64,000 nt of DNA, taken from contig CM055113.1 of NCBI GenBank assembly GCA_029204225.1, positions 3,735,194 through 3,799,193 on the forward strand, written 5' to 3'. How positions within the stretch are numbered: the stretch's first letter is position 1; each line of letters opens with the position of its first letter. The stretch comes from Diphasiastrum complanatum. Its lineage: Eukaryota > Streptophyta > Lycopodiopsida > Lycopodiales > Lycopodiaceae. The position numbers were made by a program, and so were the translations under genes. The notes below the pieces were generated by a model. It saw only the letters and a list, made by a program, of their open reading frames with translations, did not search any database and was not told the DNA's origin. Of the stretch, positions 10,828-23,575 are shown piece by piece.

Positions 10828-12046
10828 GATATGTACTGTTGTTTTGAAATCACATGTTACTTTTGTTTTGGAATCACATGTAATGGAAATTGATGGAATG
10901 TTATAATACTTTGTTGTGGTAATCCAAATTCTTGGGATCTTGTAAGAGCATTCGGAGTTTGTCGATCCTTTTGGAGTAGTCCCTAGTTACAGTTCAAGAA
11001 CTCCTTGTTGATTCTACTCTATCTAAGTAGTTATCTAACAAAGCATCACCTGAAATATTTAAGTCACTGTCTAAGATGCTAGAAAAGTAGAGTTATCAAG
11101 CTATCTACGACATTGTGACTATGGAGCTATCTAACGAATGTTAATGAACTGTATACACAATGATGTGTAATCATCTTCGGATGTTCAGACCCTTAGAGCT
11201 AATATTTGGCTAGGAGGTCTTGTACCATAGGCCTCTTAATGAATTAGTGATGTCCATGTGTTTTCATTTTTCAGAACTATTAAAGGCCAAAATGAACAAT
11301 TAAAGGCATGGTCCAATTTATGGGTCTGTTCCTTTCTTATTGAAGGTGTGAAGCTTCTCAATGTGTCACTTAATTTCACATGCTCTTACTTTCAAGGAGT
11401 ATTATTACTGGTTATCAGGCGCCTCCACACAAGGCTTTCTTTAATGCTCCATCGCGCTTCTCATCCTCTGATATCTATGAACTATCGTTTTCTCCATTCA
11501 CGAACATTCGAATGGTCGTTGAAGGAATTCAAGACTCTAGAAAGATTGCTATTATATTGTTTCATTTTCCAGCAAGTAGCATCAAGAGAGATCAATTTCT
11601 CATAGCACCTGAAAATGTTCTGGCGTCAGCATCGGATCAACCTCCCAAATGGTCGAGCCTCACACAATGCATGCCCAGTTGGTTTGCCAGTTCAGTCAAG
11701 GAGGGATGGTGTTTCTGCATCTTGTTATAGGCAAATCGCTTCTCCATGTACAGGCACAGGAAGGAATACGTTTCACGATGGTCTACACACGACTGACAAC
11801 AACAGGTCTACCATTTATCCACTATGGCCCTCATCGCTCATCCATCGCTACATGAGTGCGCCTTTAATAAGCCTTCATGCACTACCAACCAATCTACTTT
11901 CAATCGTTAGAGATTTGCGTGCATTTTCCACGCTGCCCTTCATCCATCAACATATTGCCAGCAACACAACTTCTTCGATCTGAGCATCAGATCACATTAG
12001 GAACTATGTCAAAGCACGTTAGGTGGAGTGCGTCAGATTGGGTTAG
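10828..12046. other. No recognised gene
   Basis: Short ORFs (for example 11258-11605 and 11615-11983) show no motif I recognise and overlap in different frames. No repeat of note. Confidence 0.5.
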
Positions 12047-12058
12047 GCTCTAATACCA
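12047..12058 (-). other. Degenerate tRNA-Met-type PBS
   Basis: The minus strand reads TGGTATTAGAGC, one change from the usual copia site, and AT-rich, LTR-like DNA with a (GA) array follows on the plus side. It is probably the 5' end of another degraded reverse copia element; its LTR limits are unclear. Confidence 0.4.
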
Positions 12059-12101
12059 TATTACATTCTCAGAGTTTACAATAGATTACAGAATCTCATG
12101 T

Positions 12102-12104
<3 letters not shown>

Positions 12105-12158
<54 letters not shown>
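12105..12158. repeat. (GA)27 microsatellite
   Basis: Pure GA dinucleotide run. Confidence 0.98.
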
Positions 12159-12161
<3 letters not shown>

Positions 12162-13497
12162 TAACTACAACAGTGAATGTATTGAACTGATGGAATAGCA
12201 GGGCATAAGCCCGTTACATATGAGTCGAGGTACAGAACGTTTGGGAAACACGCAACATAGACACGACAGTTGGGGACCCAACTAATTATCTACCTGGAAT
12301 ATCTATTTTAACATGAGAGACTTATCCACCGGCAGACTACACTCTCTTCAGATATCAACGACAGATCTGATATGGTTGTGCTCTTTTCACGAACTATCGA
12401 GGTTTTGAAAGCGCTTCGTGCCTATTTGTTTCATTGTCTCTTAGCGAATATTGGATTTTGAGATCAGACTGCGATCTCTCTCTAAACTCATCACAATGGG
12501 ACTTGTTTATTCTTCCAAGCTATCTCTTTTTGAGATCAGCATGCTATGACACTTCAAAAGTTTGGGTCTGATTGAGTTCTTGATACAGAGGTATGGCCTG
12601 CATTGTAGCTCCAAAACATTCTCCTGTAGCATCCATCTCAAACTTCACACTGCCACAAAGACTGTCTTCTAACGTCTTGGCAATCAAATTCCGCTCAGGG
12701 AATGAGCTGTATGCAGCGATGAAGTGGGCTCAATGAACTGTCATTCTGCTTTTGAAAGAGTGATGTTCAACAAAGAGAAGTCGCTTCATAACTTCAACTG
12801 GCAACAGAGATGTTGCACCTCAAGAAATGGGATTAGCAACTGAGAAAATGGTGCTTCATAGCAATGATTTCTATCTCAAAAGTGCAGCTTGATCGCTGCC
12901 ATAGAATTGGCTTCTTGACTATCATTATAAGTGCGCTCAAGTGCGGTAGAAAACAACAAAGGTATTTTGCCTCAACAGTGCGCTCAGGTGTGCTCTCTCA
13001 GGTAGCGACCATTTGCAAGCAAGAGAAATGCTCATATTGGCCAGTGATCCAAAAAGTTGTTACCTTTCAACTGAAGTGTGAGAGTTTGCTCCTCTGCTAG
13101 CAATGGACAACAGGCTCAACATTGATGAAGTAATGACTTTTAGTGATAATTTTGTCTCAATTTTGGACTGCAGCAGACCATAGCTTATTGAAATGAGGAA
13201 TCTGTCTCGGAGACAGAGCTTTAACACCAACATGGCCCCCGTTATCTATTCCTCTATCTTCTATAACAGAACCAACAATGGTCATTCAGAATCTACTAAA
13301 CACGCCCCTGAGCTGAAAGTCTGTTATGGGTTCAGTCAATGAACCAAGTACAACCACTTTGCCAATGCTTTCATGCTGACGTTCCATGCATATAAAGGCC
13401 TAAATTGAAGCAGGAAAGCTGACAAAGCTAGCAAATTCATAGCTTGCAAGAATTGAACACAAATTGAGTAGCATAGAAGAAAGGTGAGGATCCTCAC
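12159..13497. other. No recognised gene; possible intron or downstream part of the 13498-13815 gene
   Basis: No repeat or ORF with a known motif. If 13498-13815 is a real first exon on the minus strand, later exons would lie here, but I could not pick any out. Confidence 0.4.
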
Positions 13498-13815
13498 CAG
13501 CACGTCTTTCTTCAGAGAAGCCAAATCGACTCCAATCGGTGCTTCTTCTATAATCAAAGTCGCCATTGCTTGAAACTTACTTGTCTTCCTGGGGCTGTTC
13601 CTCAATTCAGGTGACATATAGGTCTTGGAACTCCAGCCAAAATTACACCGCTCACATACTTGCAATGTCGCCTTGTTGGATCCAGCTCTACTCCAATGTG
13701 CAGAGAAAACAGATTTGTCTCTACTGACCAGTCCAAAGTGGCAGCATCCAGCCATGAGAGGTGCGACCCCGCGGGGCCTAAGGATGACGATCGATGACAA
13801 GCCCATTTCCGCCAT
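13498..13815 (-). CDS. Possible first exon of a nuclear gene, perhaps plastid-targeted
   Basis: An open frame of 106 codons starts MAEMGLSSIVILRPRG after a CT-rich leader and ends at a good donor (CTG|GTGAGG). The first about 70 residues are rich in Ser, Arg and small residues and poor in acids (SRAGSNKATLQVC, ELRNSPRKTSKFQAMA), like a chloroplast transit peptide. Acidic residues then appear (ATLIIEEAPIGVDLASLKKDVL). I do not recognise the family. It is one of the few unbroken, non-transposon-like frames here. It could also be a chance ORF. Confidence 0.35.
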
Positions 13816-13828
13816 CTCTCTCTCTCTC

Positions 13829-13920
13829 TACGCTTGGGTGAAAGATGGGAGACGTGCTTTTGCTAGAATCCCTCTACGCTTGGGTGAAAGATGGGAGAGG
13901 TGCTTTTGCTAGAATTCCTC
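13829..13920 (+). repeat. 46-bp tandem duplication
   Basis: TACGCTTGGGTGAAAGATGG... occurs at 13829 and again at 13875, with one or two changes, directly upstream of the 13815 start codon, in its putative 5' leader or promoter. Confidence 0.9.
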
Positions 13921-14169
13921 GATTTGATATCAGTTTTCTCAGCATCTGGTTGAACATCCCCTAAAAGTCCAAACCAATATCCTATGCATTCAGCACATCC
14001 TGCGAAATAGAGAAATCAGACCAAAGCCCTGAAATGCAAAAGCGTAATCAAATCAAATAAAAAAAGAAAAGCAACGTAAACAGACATGGATTGTATGTTC
14101 CAGGACATGAAATCGAGTAGAATAATGCAAGCAGCCTAAACTGGCCGATCCAAATGGTTTCACGTCCAG

Positions 14170-14405
14170 ACCATCGTGTATTCAAATTGGAGAGAGAGAG
14201 AGAGAGAGAGAATAGAGAGAGAGAGAGAGAGAGGGAGAGCGGGAGTATCTTGGTTTGAATTGGGAGGGGCACTAATGTGTATGCATGGGCAGGATCTTCC
14301 ATGCATCCTCCTCCCATTCATGCATCTAAAAGTTTTAAAAATTTTACTTAGATTTTTTTTAAAAGTGCATGGGGTAGGAGGATGCACCCATGCAATATTT
14401 TAAAA
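14170..14405. repeat. Hairpin repeat with GCATGGG arms (MITE-like), with inner (GA) run
   Basis: The motif ATGCATCCTCCTCCC appears with inverted partners (GGAGGATGCA, CCATGCA) around 14275-14400, and a (GA) run sits at 14191-14240. Related arms occur in the tandem units (21120-21240 and 34650-34790), so this looks like a dispersed small inverted-repeat family. Confidence 0.5.
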
Positions 14406-14479
14406 AAGATAAAGAAAAATTCGCGATTAATTTTAGAAAAATATTAGAAAATAATAATAAAAATAAATAAAAAAATTGG

Positions 14480-15560
14480 TCAAAGGTAGTATTTCTTCAG
14501 TCTGGACCTGTTAATACATGTAAGTAATAGTTCACCTTCAAGTGATTGAAGTTGCACAGAACCATTGTCAAACACCTCTATGACTTTATACGGTCCAAGC
14601 CATCGCATATGGAGTTTTCCAAGGAACTTTTGATGACGACTGTCATATATCAGCGCATAATCATTAGCTTTAAGATCACATTTTTTTATATGACTGTCAT
14701 ATTTTTTCTTTCTTTGTTCCTGGATTTCCTCCGTTAGTTTTTGTGAAGTCTCATGAGCTTCAGCTAGTTCTTCAATATTTGTCAACCTTTCGTTTATACA
14801 TTCTGCATCTGTTCGTTGAGCTTGAATACGAAATGTCTTCACCTCAAATTCAATTGGCAAAATAGGATGCATACCATACATAAGAAAATATGGTGTCTGT
14901 TTCGTCGTGATTTTCTCTGTGTTGCAATAAGCCCAGAGAACTAATGGTAGTTTCTGATCCCAATCCATTGCATGTGCAATAGTAATCTTGTTCAGGATCT
15001 TAGATAAAATTCCATTAGCTCTTTCTGTCAACCCGTTTGCTTTTGGATTATACGGTGTAGTTTTTCTGTGTTTGATCAGGAAATAAGTTGTCAGCAACAA
15101 AATAGTGTCATTTAAAAAATGTGTACCTCGGTCGCTTACTAGTTCGAGTGGACAACCATATCTGGTGATGATATATTTGAATAAGAACATCGCGACAGTT
15201 TTTGCATCGTTTCGTTTCGTCGCCTCTGCTTCAACATCCTTGGTAGCATAATCCGTTGCAACTAGAATGTAACGACATTTCATATGTTGGGTAACAGGTT
15301 TGATTGGACCGACAAAGTCAATTCCCCACTTCTCGAATGGTGCAAGAGGCAGGATTGCTGTCAACTGCCAATTCATTGCTTTTGTAGGCTTACCAGATCT
15401 CTAGCATGGATCACATGAACGAATAAAGTTTGACACATCCTTGAACATTGTTGGCCACCAGTACTTGGCAGTCAATATCTTATTAACTGTATTCTTCAAA
15501 GCAAAATGTCCACCAGCATCTTCTGAGTGTAAGGCCTTAACGACCTTTTTAATGTCTTTA
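14480..15560 (-). pseudogene. Gypsy integrase
   Basis: The H2C2 zinc-binding motif (ALHSEDAGGHFALKNT...FIRSCDPC) leads into the core. A stop codon at about 15401 replaces the residue after CDPC. The core starts FEKWGIDFVGPI and has VATDYATKDVEAEAT (first Asp), VSDRGTHFLND (second Asp) and YNPKANGLTERANGIL (Glu). The tail holds LRWLGPYKV-like KLHMRWLGPYKVIEV. It inserts element DNA in the nucleus. Without the stop this would be near intact. Confidence 0.92.
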
Positions 15561-16130
15561 GTTTTGAGACATCTTCGTAGTTGACGGTCAGCACCAAGCT
15601 TGTACAGAACATTGTTAATAATTGTATAAGGTGCTACCTTATATTGAAAAACTGTCTTTTGCTCCAAATCGTAACCATCAGGATATATTTGATCCTTAAG
15701 ATAAGTAATGATATCAAAATATAGCGAATTTGTAGATGAAATCTTGAACAAATGTTCGTCTGGAAAATCATCATTGATAGGGTCTTTAGTTTTTCCGGTG
15801 CTGAGTCGCAGTTGATAATCAACATTCGTATGATATTTTCCTTGACGAAGCTCTACTTGATAAGTGAATTCCTGCAGAAGTAGAACCCATCGAGCAATTC
15901 GTCCTGATAGATCTGGTTTATTTACAAGATACTTAAGAGCATAATGATCCACATGAAAAATAAATGCATATCCCAGCAAGTAATGCCGAAATTTTTTAAT
16001 AGTGAAAAGCATGCCAAGTGCTTCCCTTTCTATAGCCGAATAATTATTCTCTGATGCACTGAGCTGTCGACTCACATAGTAGATGGGATGATCCTTCTTC
16101 TGGTCGTCCTTCTGGCTTAGAAATACTTGA
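15561..16130 (-). pseudogene. Gypsy RNase H
   Basis: The minus strand reads PIYYVSRQLSASENNYSAIE, then EALGMLFTIKKFRHYLLGY, FIFHVDHYALKYLVNKPDLSG and RIARWVLLLQEFTYQVEL, the gypsy RNase H signature with E, H and D positions present. The upstream part with the first Asp is lost at the 16130 boundary. Confidence 0.9.
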
Positions 16131-16981
16131 CATATATCAAAACATGATACACCGAGTGTAACTAAGAGAAGAGATACTGAAGAAGTCTGATGCTAGTAAG
16201 CAATTAAGATGAACACAGACAGAAGCTCCGCTTGCGTGCGAGAAGGCCCAATTGTCCGCTAGTGAAGCGAGATTACTACTCGTGAGAGAACCGTGCTTCT
16301 CTCACGCCAACGCACTGCGTGGATTCACATGTAGTGCCCTGAAGAAATAAGAGAAAATCAATATAGATTATTTTCTAGTTGTGTCTGATCTTGCATGTTG
16401 AATGCTTATGCTGTTTATTTTATTATGTCTGAGTTTTCTTGTTCCCTTTGAATTCCGCACCTTGGTCGAAATTAAGTCGAATGCTGTATTAATTTTATGA
16501 ACGTAGATCCGTAGTAACTGACTACTCTCTGGAGGATTGCAGGAGTGTTTCAGCTGGCAGTGCCCAGCAAACGCATCTGAACTCCATCCAAATCTTGAAA
16601 GAGAGTCGCGACTGTTTTGTGAATTTTCTCCCCTAGATTCATTAGTGGTATCAGAGAATCTCACGATGAATGAATCATAACCTGAATTAATAACAAGAAA
16701 ATAAACAAGAAATGCATTATCTCCATTGGGGAGATCTTCAGTGACTTGAACTCCAGTGACCAGTACAATTAGATATCAAATCGACGCTTGCCCTTGTTGA
16801 GGTCTTGTATATATCGGTTGTATTTTTGGTCTTCATTGCCTTGGTCTGTATTGTTCTTGTCTTGGCATATTTGTATATGTTCAGATGATGATCTGATCAA
16901 AGCTTTGATGCAACAAATCTAAGTGAACTAATGTCGCATGTTTGGATTGGTTGTGGCAAAGGTTCGATCAGATCATCATCC
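16131..16981. other. Possible forward copia LTR remnant and leader
   Basis: TGGTATCAGAG at 16646-16656 on the plus strand is a copia-type PBS, preceded by DNA ending TAGATTCA, so 16131-16641 may be LTR. Downstream, 16660-16760 resembles parts of module b (GAATGAATCATAACCTGAAT and CTCCATTGGGGAGA), so it is a diverged relative of the tandem-unit DNA. No ORF is supported. Confidence 0.4.
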
Positions 16982-17765
16982 TGACCTTATTTAAAAAAAA
17001 CCATGGTAAAGGCAAGGCAGACCAAGGCTATGAAAACAAACATGTCCAAAAACCGTAGAAATTGAAGATGAATGAATCATAACCTGAATTGATAAGAGAA
17101 AGAACAACAAGTAAGAACAACCATAGAAAAATCGTAAATATATTTCTATTAAAATTTTCTATACATGTGTCTCATCCACATCAAGTGAGACGAATATTTA
17201 ATCAGTATCAACTATCTATGATCTCTAAATCCATTTCTCCAGTTGGAAGTAGCCTGGGTGGAGAACACTCGGCCATTGCAACTGGATATGAATTTTCAAT
17301 CAATGGTCTCCTGCTTGAAGTCCACTGTCTCCATTGGGGAGACCTTCGGGCATTTAAACTGAAAAAAAAAACATAAACACACTTAAATGCAATTGATCAA
17401 AGATCAGTTAATATTAATTTGAATTAGGAAAAAACAAAAGCACAATTAAAAGTTATTAATCGAAGATTACCTCTTCCAAATTTGGAAGTCCAACTTGTAC
17501 TACAAGCCAATTAAAAGTATTTGGCATTGCATACAGTATACCAACCACAGCTGACAGAATCAACCTGCTGGGAGGACTGCAGAATCCAAATATTAACATT
17601 ATGAGATATCGGATCAACGTGCAAGATGTTATAACTAAATCTACAACGAAAACAAGGGCGCGTCGAACCGATATTAAAAAAATATTTTTTGAATATCGGA
17701 TCTGTGCGCACGTTATAAAAATAAACCAATCAATAATTACAAGGGCACGTCGATCCGGTATTGAA
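16982..17765. repeat. Modules a and b, copy 1 (truncated)
   Basis: Unassigned DNA. b holds the hairpin GTCTCC-ATTG-GGGAGAC and AT-rich stretches. Its right end is fused to module e at 17765 through an ATTGAATAA overlap. The ORFs on both strands are kept between copies only because the copies are young; no motif is recognised. Confidence 0.8.
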
Positions 17766-17784
17766 TAATACACGCACAGACACA

Positions 17785-17821
<37 letters not shown>

Positions 17822-18650
17822 AAATAAGGCCGAATGGATGAATCTTGAGGGCAATTCTAGACAAATGGAATCTTTGGGATAGTTGTTTGTCCCAACATCT
17901 TGAATACGGTTTGGGAACATGGTTTAGGAAACATTTTAAGAAAATGGTTTAGAGTTGTGTGTGTTCCAATTGTGTTTGGCTCCCAACTTGCATGATAATC
18001 AATCACCATCATATTCACCCAATCTAAGTTTGCAGCTATGGAATCTATGGGATAGCTATCTGTCCCAACGTCCTGAAGAGTTGAGGAGTAATATAGAGCT
18101 GTAGTGAGAGACGAGCTGTAGTGAGTGAGTAACTTTTGCAGTATGAACCACCTTCAACAAAACCATACACACATATACACACACAATCCATTTCTTCCAT
18201 GCCAATGAATGTGAATACTCTATGTGAATTTGTAGGATAGTGATTGTATATATTAATAGCTAATAAGACATCATAGAACAATCCCAAGCTCTCGATGGAT
18301 TGTTGCAAATAGTTGAGAGTGCAAGCAGCTAATTAGAATGTGCATTGCTTCTGAAATTTTTTGGAAAACTCGAATTTTTTGGAAGACTCGAATTTTTAGA
18401 ACGACTCAAATTTTTTATATGACTCAAATTTTTGGAAAGACTTGAATTTCTTTTGATGACATCGTTGAACCATCGTTGAACTGATACAGATGTTATAGCA
18501 TCCATCATTGAACCATCGTTGAAGCACTGATACGGATGTTATAGCATCCATCAAAGGAACCATCATTATAATAATTATGTAATTATGTTATAGCATCCAT
18601 CGTTGAAACTTCCATCGTTGAACCATCTTTTTAACACCAAAAAGAATCAC
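17766..18650. repeat. Module e, copy 1
   Basis: Starts with (CT)n-(TA)n (17785-17820). It ends with two minisatellites: a 20-bp GACTCRAATTTTTKGRAA type (18360-18450) and a type based on GATGTTATAGCATCCATC plus GAACCATCGTTGAA (18460-18630). Copies are at 22680-23575 and 35785-36675. No gene seen. Confidence 0.85.
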
Positions 18651-18654
18651 CAAA

Positions 18655-19833
<1,179 letters not shown>

Positions 19834-20690
19834 AACAAGTAAGAACAACCATAGAAAAACCGTAAATATATTTCTATTAAAAATTTCTATACATGTGTCT
19901 CATCGACATCAAGTGAGACGAATATATAATCAGTATCAACTATCTATGATCTCTAAATCCATTTCTCCAGTTGGAAGTAGCTTGGGTGGAGAACACTCGG
20001 CCATTGCAACTGGATATGAATTTTCAATCAATGGTCTCCTGCCTGAAGTGCACTGTCTCCATTGGGGAGACCTTCGGGCATTTAAACTGAAAAAAAAAAC
20101 ATAAACACACTTAAATGCAATTAATCAAAGATCAGTTAATATTAATTTGAATTAGGAAAAAAAAAAAACACAATTAAAAGTTATCAATCGAAGATTACCT
20201 CTTCCAAATTTGGAAGTCCAACTTGTACTGCAAGCCAATTAAAAGTATTTGGCATTGCATACAGTATACCAACCACAGCTGACATAATCAACCTGCTGGG
20301 AGGACTGCAGAATCCAAATATTAACATTATGAGATATCGGATCAACGTGCAAGATGTTATAACTAAATCTACAACGAAAACAAGGGCGCGTCAAACCGAT
20401 ATTAAAAAAATATTTTTTGAATATCGGATCAGTGCGCACATTATGAAAATAAACCAATCAATAACTACAAGGGCACGTCGATCCGATATTGAATAATTTT
20501 TACCTCTGCATCAACTATTTTCAGCTTCGAATATGCTTTTGCATTTGGTACTAGAAAGAGTTCTAGTATTTTCTGGATATGGGTCCTAGCTATTTTGTGT
20601 GTGTAATAGAGTTCATCTTTAAAACAAACTGGATTACACACACCCTCATCATTGAACTGTTGATTTGTTCCACTCCCCATTAAAGACATT
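19834..20690. repeat. Module b, copy 2
   Basis: Matches 17110-17765 and 33636-34485. It continues past the truncation point of copy 1 (TTTTTACCTCTGCATCAAC...). The junction on its left, CTCTGGGTAACAAGTAAG, joins CT repeat directly to AACAAGTAAGAACAACC of b. Confidence 0.85.
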
Positions 20691-20938
20691 CCTTCCATCC
20701 ATTAGAATTCAAGAGGTCTCATCCCATAAAAAACACATAAGAGACTAAGCGAGGTTTTGCATTTAGAAAAGTTTCGAACCACAAAGTCGCATAGTTGGTT
20801 GTAGAGAAATGACATAGTGCATTCCGTGTAAAAAATTGAATCCATTTGCAAAGCCGCCACCATGGATCAAACCATCGAGTGCAGCTATATTCATCATTTG
20901 CAAGGCATTTTAGTGCAAGCCAAAAAAAAAATAATTCC
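20691..20938. other. Segment present only in unit 1
   Basis: About 245 bp bounded by ATTCCTT on both sides, absent from unit 2 where a single ATTCCTT remains. No gene recognised; an ATG in good context (GCCGCCACCATGG at 20852-20864) is followed by a short frame only. Confidence 0.8.
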
Positions 20939-20950
20939 TTTGTTATTTTT

Positions 20951-21005
<55 letters not shown>

Positions 21006-21115
21006 GTACCGCGGATCAGTATGGATCCGCGACGGTACCAGTATGGATCCACGGTACCGGGATTCGTGGATCTTGGTACCGTTGGATATATGATATATAT
21101 ATATATATATAGTTA
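20951..21115. repeat. Module c, TA-flanked GGTACC/GGATCC hairpin, copy 1
   Basis: A (TA) run, then four GGTACC and several GGATC sites in inverted and direct order (21004-21085), then a second (TA) run. The arms can pair, so the segment can form a large cruciform. Repeated at 34507-34646. Confidence 0.85.
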
Positions 21116-21119
21116 TGTA

Positions 21120-21240
21120 CACTTTTGTATGCATGGGTGAGGACCCATGCATACACATTTTTTGAACTAAAAATCTAAAAAAAGAGGATCCATGTATGGG
21201 GAGGAGGATGCATGGATTTCCTCCCCATTATTATCTATAT
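21120..21240. repeat. GCATGGGTGAGG inverted repeat (MITE-like), copy in unit 1
   Basis: GTATGCATGGGTGAGGACC meets CCATGCATACAC, then GGAGGAGGATGCATGG. The unit 2 copy is longer and more symmetrical. Confidence 0.6.
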
Positions 21241-21471
21241 AGTATAAAACTATTTTAGAGACTGTGTGTTTTGCCGCCGAAAATGTCACGCTGTGCTTGC
21301 GAAAAACTTCACTCATTTGCAAAGAAAAGATCAAAAAAACGTTTGAAAAAAAAAAAATACGTGTAAAAAACCACAACTACAAGCTTTTTTTTGTTTTTTT
21401 TTTTTTTTTGACCCACACATTTCAAATTTCCAATTTTCTTCCCGGAGCGCACGCTGTCTATCTCTCTAGAT

Positions 21472-21506
<35 letters not shown>

Positions 21507-21550
21507 GGTCTCTCTCTCTTGCCATCTCACTCTCTCTCGAGCCATCAGTT

Positions 21551-22110
21551 ATGGGAATAGAATGAGAAGGTAACAACAGTGTTGATGGCAACCAAAACTT
21601 GGGAGGCAAGTACGATGATGTCAAAATCAGTGTAGACACCATCACTGCTTTTCTGGAATGTGGCATGAGAAAGATGCAGGACTTCATGTGGCCAAAGGAT
21701 GAAGATGATCAGGTGGAAGAAATTGGTGCAGATCTGCCAGTTATCGATCTTCAAAAGCTGCGGAACGTAGGTGATGAGGAGCTGGGACAACTTCTCAAGG
21801 ATGCCAAGAGTGGGGGTTCATACATATTTCTAGCCATGGACTGAATCTGATCTGCTACGTAGATTAGAAGAACAGATGTGGCGACTATTTTTTTTTTTCG
21901 TTGCCAATTGAGATCAAGAGAAACACGTCTTGCCCTTCCAACCAGGAGATTGGGTTCTACTCTGGGGCAGACGCGCACATCTTTGCCAACTTGATTTGGC
22001 ATGAAAGCTTTCAGCTATTCTACAATCCCACATGTGTTGATGAGCACACTGAGAAGTTATGGTCTAACGGAGGTGGCGAGGATTTTAAGTTATTCACTGT
22101 TTCTTCCTAG
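21551..22110 (+). pseudogene. 2-oxoglutarate/Fe(II) dioxygenase-like fragment, unit 1 copy
   Basis: After a CT-rich leader (21475-21535) an ATG at 21551 is followed at once by a TGA, though the same frame then reads on: KISVDTITAFLECGMRKMQ, DLPVIDLQKLRNVGDEEL, GQLLKDAKSGGSYIFLAMD. PVIDL...L plus GQLLKDA resembles the start of the DIOX_N domain. A second open stretch (21901-22110) reads IGFYSGADAHIFANL and FQLFYNPTCVDEHTEKLW-NGG, similar to the middle of the same family. The Fe-binding HxD...H and the RxS are absent. It may be a captured gene piece or host exon 1. The assignment rests on short similarity. Confidence 0.45.
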
Positions 22111-22122
22111 TATCTTAATAGT

Positions 22123-22158
<36 letters not shown>

Positions 22159-22679
22159 CACGCGGTGCAGCATTTGCATCTCACTTTTGAGCAGATCTGG
22201 AAGGAGTGCTTGGAGCACAAAGATGGGCTGCGAGGGCAAGCTGGCGTGAATGTGGGGGACAGTCTCAGTTTCAAAATACAGATGTGTATTTTGGGTGTCC
22301 ATAAGCAAATCAGAACTAGCATTGATTACATACTAGCAAAGGATTCCGCCTTTGATGTTTCTGTTGCAATTCGTGTTGTGATCAGCACAGATGAAAATTA
22401 CAGTGATGACATTCGGATATGGGCAAAATTGTGGTGTACACTGGCCAAGGAGAGGTAAGAAGCTAAATGTTCAAGAAGATAAGCAACTAATCAGAGGCAA
22501 TGAACGCTTGAAGACTAAAATTTTTCCAAAGGATCAAATTTTTTTAAATGACTCGAATTTTTCTTAAGACTCAAATTTTTTCAAAAGATCAAATTAAAAT
22601 ATTGGAATATGAAATTGTTGTTGCTTTAATTTTTTATAATAATTTGGGTTTTTGTGATGAATATTTTTTAAACCCACAC
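22111..22679. other. Non-coding, includes (GA) run 22124-22155 and a diverged A/T minisatellite
   Basis: An open frame at 22165-22458 has no motif I recognise. 22500-22600 carries the same CTCRAATTTTT 20-bp repeat as module e. Unit 2 lacks most of it. Confidence 0.5.
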
Positions 22680-22699
22680 ATTGAATACACGCACAGACA

Positions 22700-22752
<53 letters not shown>

Positions 22753-23575
22753 AAATAAGGCCGAATGGATGAATCTTGAGGGCAATTCTAGACAAATGGA
22801 ATCTATGGGATAGTTGTCTGTCCCAACATCTTGAATACAGTTTGGGAACATGGTTTAGGAAACATTTTAAGAAAATGGTTTAGAGTTGTGTGTGTTCCAA
22901 TTGTGTTTGGCTCCCAACTTGCATGATAATCAATCACCATCATATTCACCCAATCTAAGTTTGCAGCTATGGAATCTATGGGATAGCTATCTGTCCCAAC
23001 GTCCTGAAGAGTTAAGGAGTAATATAGAGCTGTAGTGAGAGACGAGCTGTAGTGAGTGAGTAACTTTTGCAGTATGAACCACCTTCAACAAAACCATACA
23101 CACATATACACACACAATCCATTTCTTCCATGCCAATGAATGTGAATACTCTATGTGAATTTGTAGGATAGTGATTGTATATATTAATAGCTAATAAGAC
23201 ATCATAGAACAATCCCAAGCTCTCGATGGATTGTTGCAAATAGTTGACAGTGCAAGCAAGTAATTAGAATGTGCATTGCTTCTGAAATTTTTTGGAAAAC
23301 TCGAATTTTTTGGAAGACTCGAATTTTTAGAACGACTCAAATTTTTTATATGACTCAAATTTTTGGAAAGACTTGAATTTCTTTTGATGACATCGTTGAA
23401 CCATCGTTGAACTGATACAGATGTTATAGCATCCATCATTGAACCATCGTTGAAACATCATTGAAGCACTGATACGGATGTTATAGCATCCATCATAGGA
23501 ACCATCGTTATAATAATTATGTTATTATGTTATAGCATCCATCGTTGAACCATCGTTTTAACACCAAAAAGAATC
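22680..23575. repeat. Module e, copy 2
   Basis: Nearly identical to 17766-18650, with a longer (CT) run at 22701-22737. Confidence 0.9.

Larger units (their letters stand above)
14480..16130 (-). mobile_element. Fragment of a reverse Ty3/gypsy element (RNase H and integrase)
   Basis: On the minus strand the order is RNase H, H2C2 zinc-binding domain, integrase core, C-terminal tail, the gypsy order. Only one stop (about 15401) interrupts more than 1.6 kb, so it is relatively young. RT, gag and LTRs are absent. It is cut at about 16130. Confidence 0.9.

Noticed and set aside
17456-17785. Minus-strand frame in module b with GILYAMPNTFNWL and a splice-like donor
   Set aside because: Possible exon, but no recognised family and no start; kept only as an unassigned repeat module.
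18045-18308. Minus-strand frame identical in all three copies of module e (MQQSIESLGLFYDVLLAINI...)
   Set aside because: Identity comes from recent duplication, not selection; no motif, and it overlaps minisatellite DNA.
20846-21140. Frames with Tyr-Ile repeats near an ATG in good context
   Set aside because: Translation of (TA)n and of the GGTACC hairpin; not a protein.
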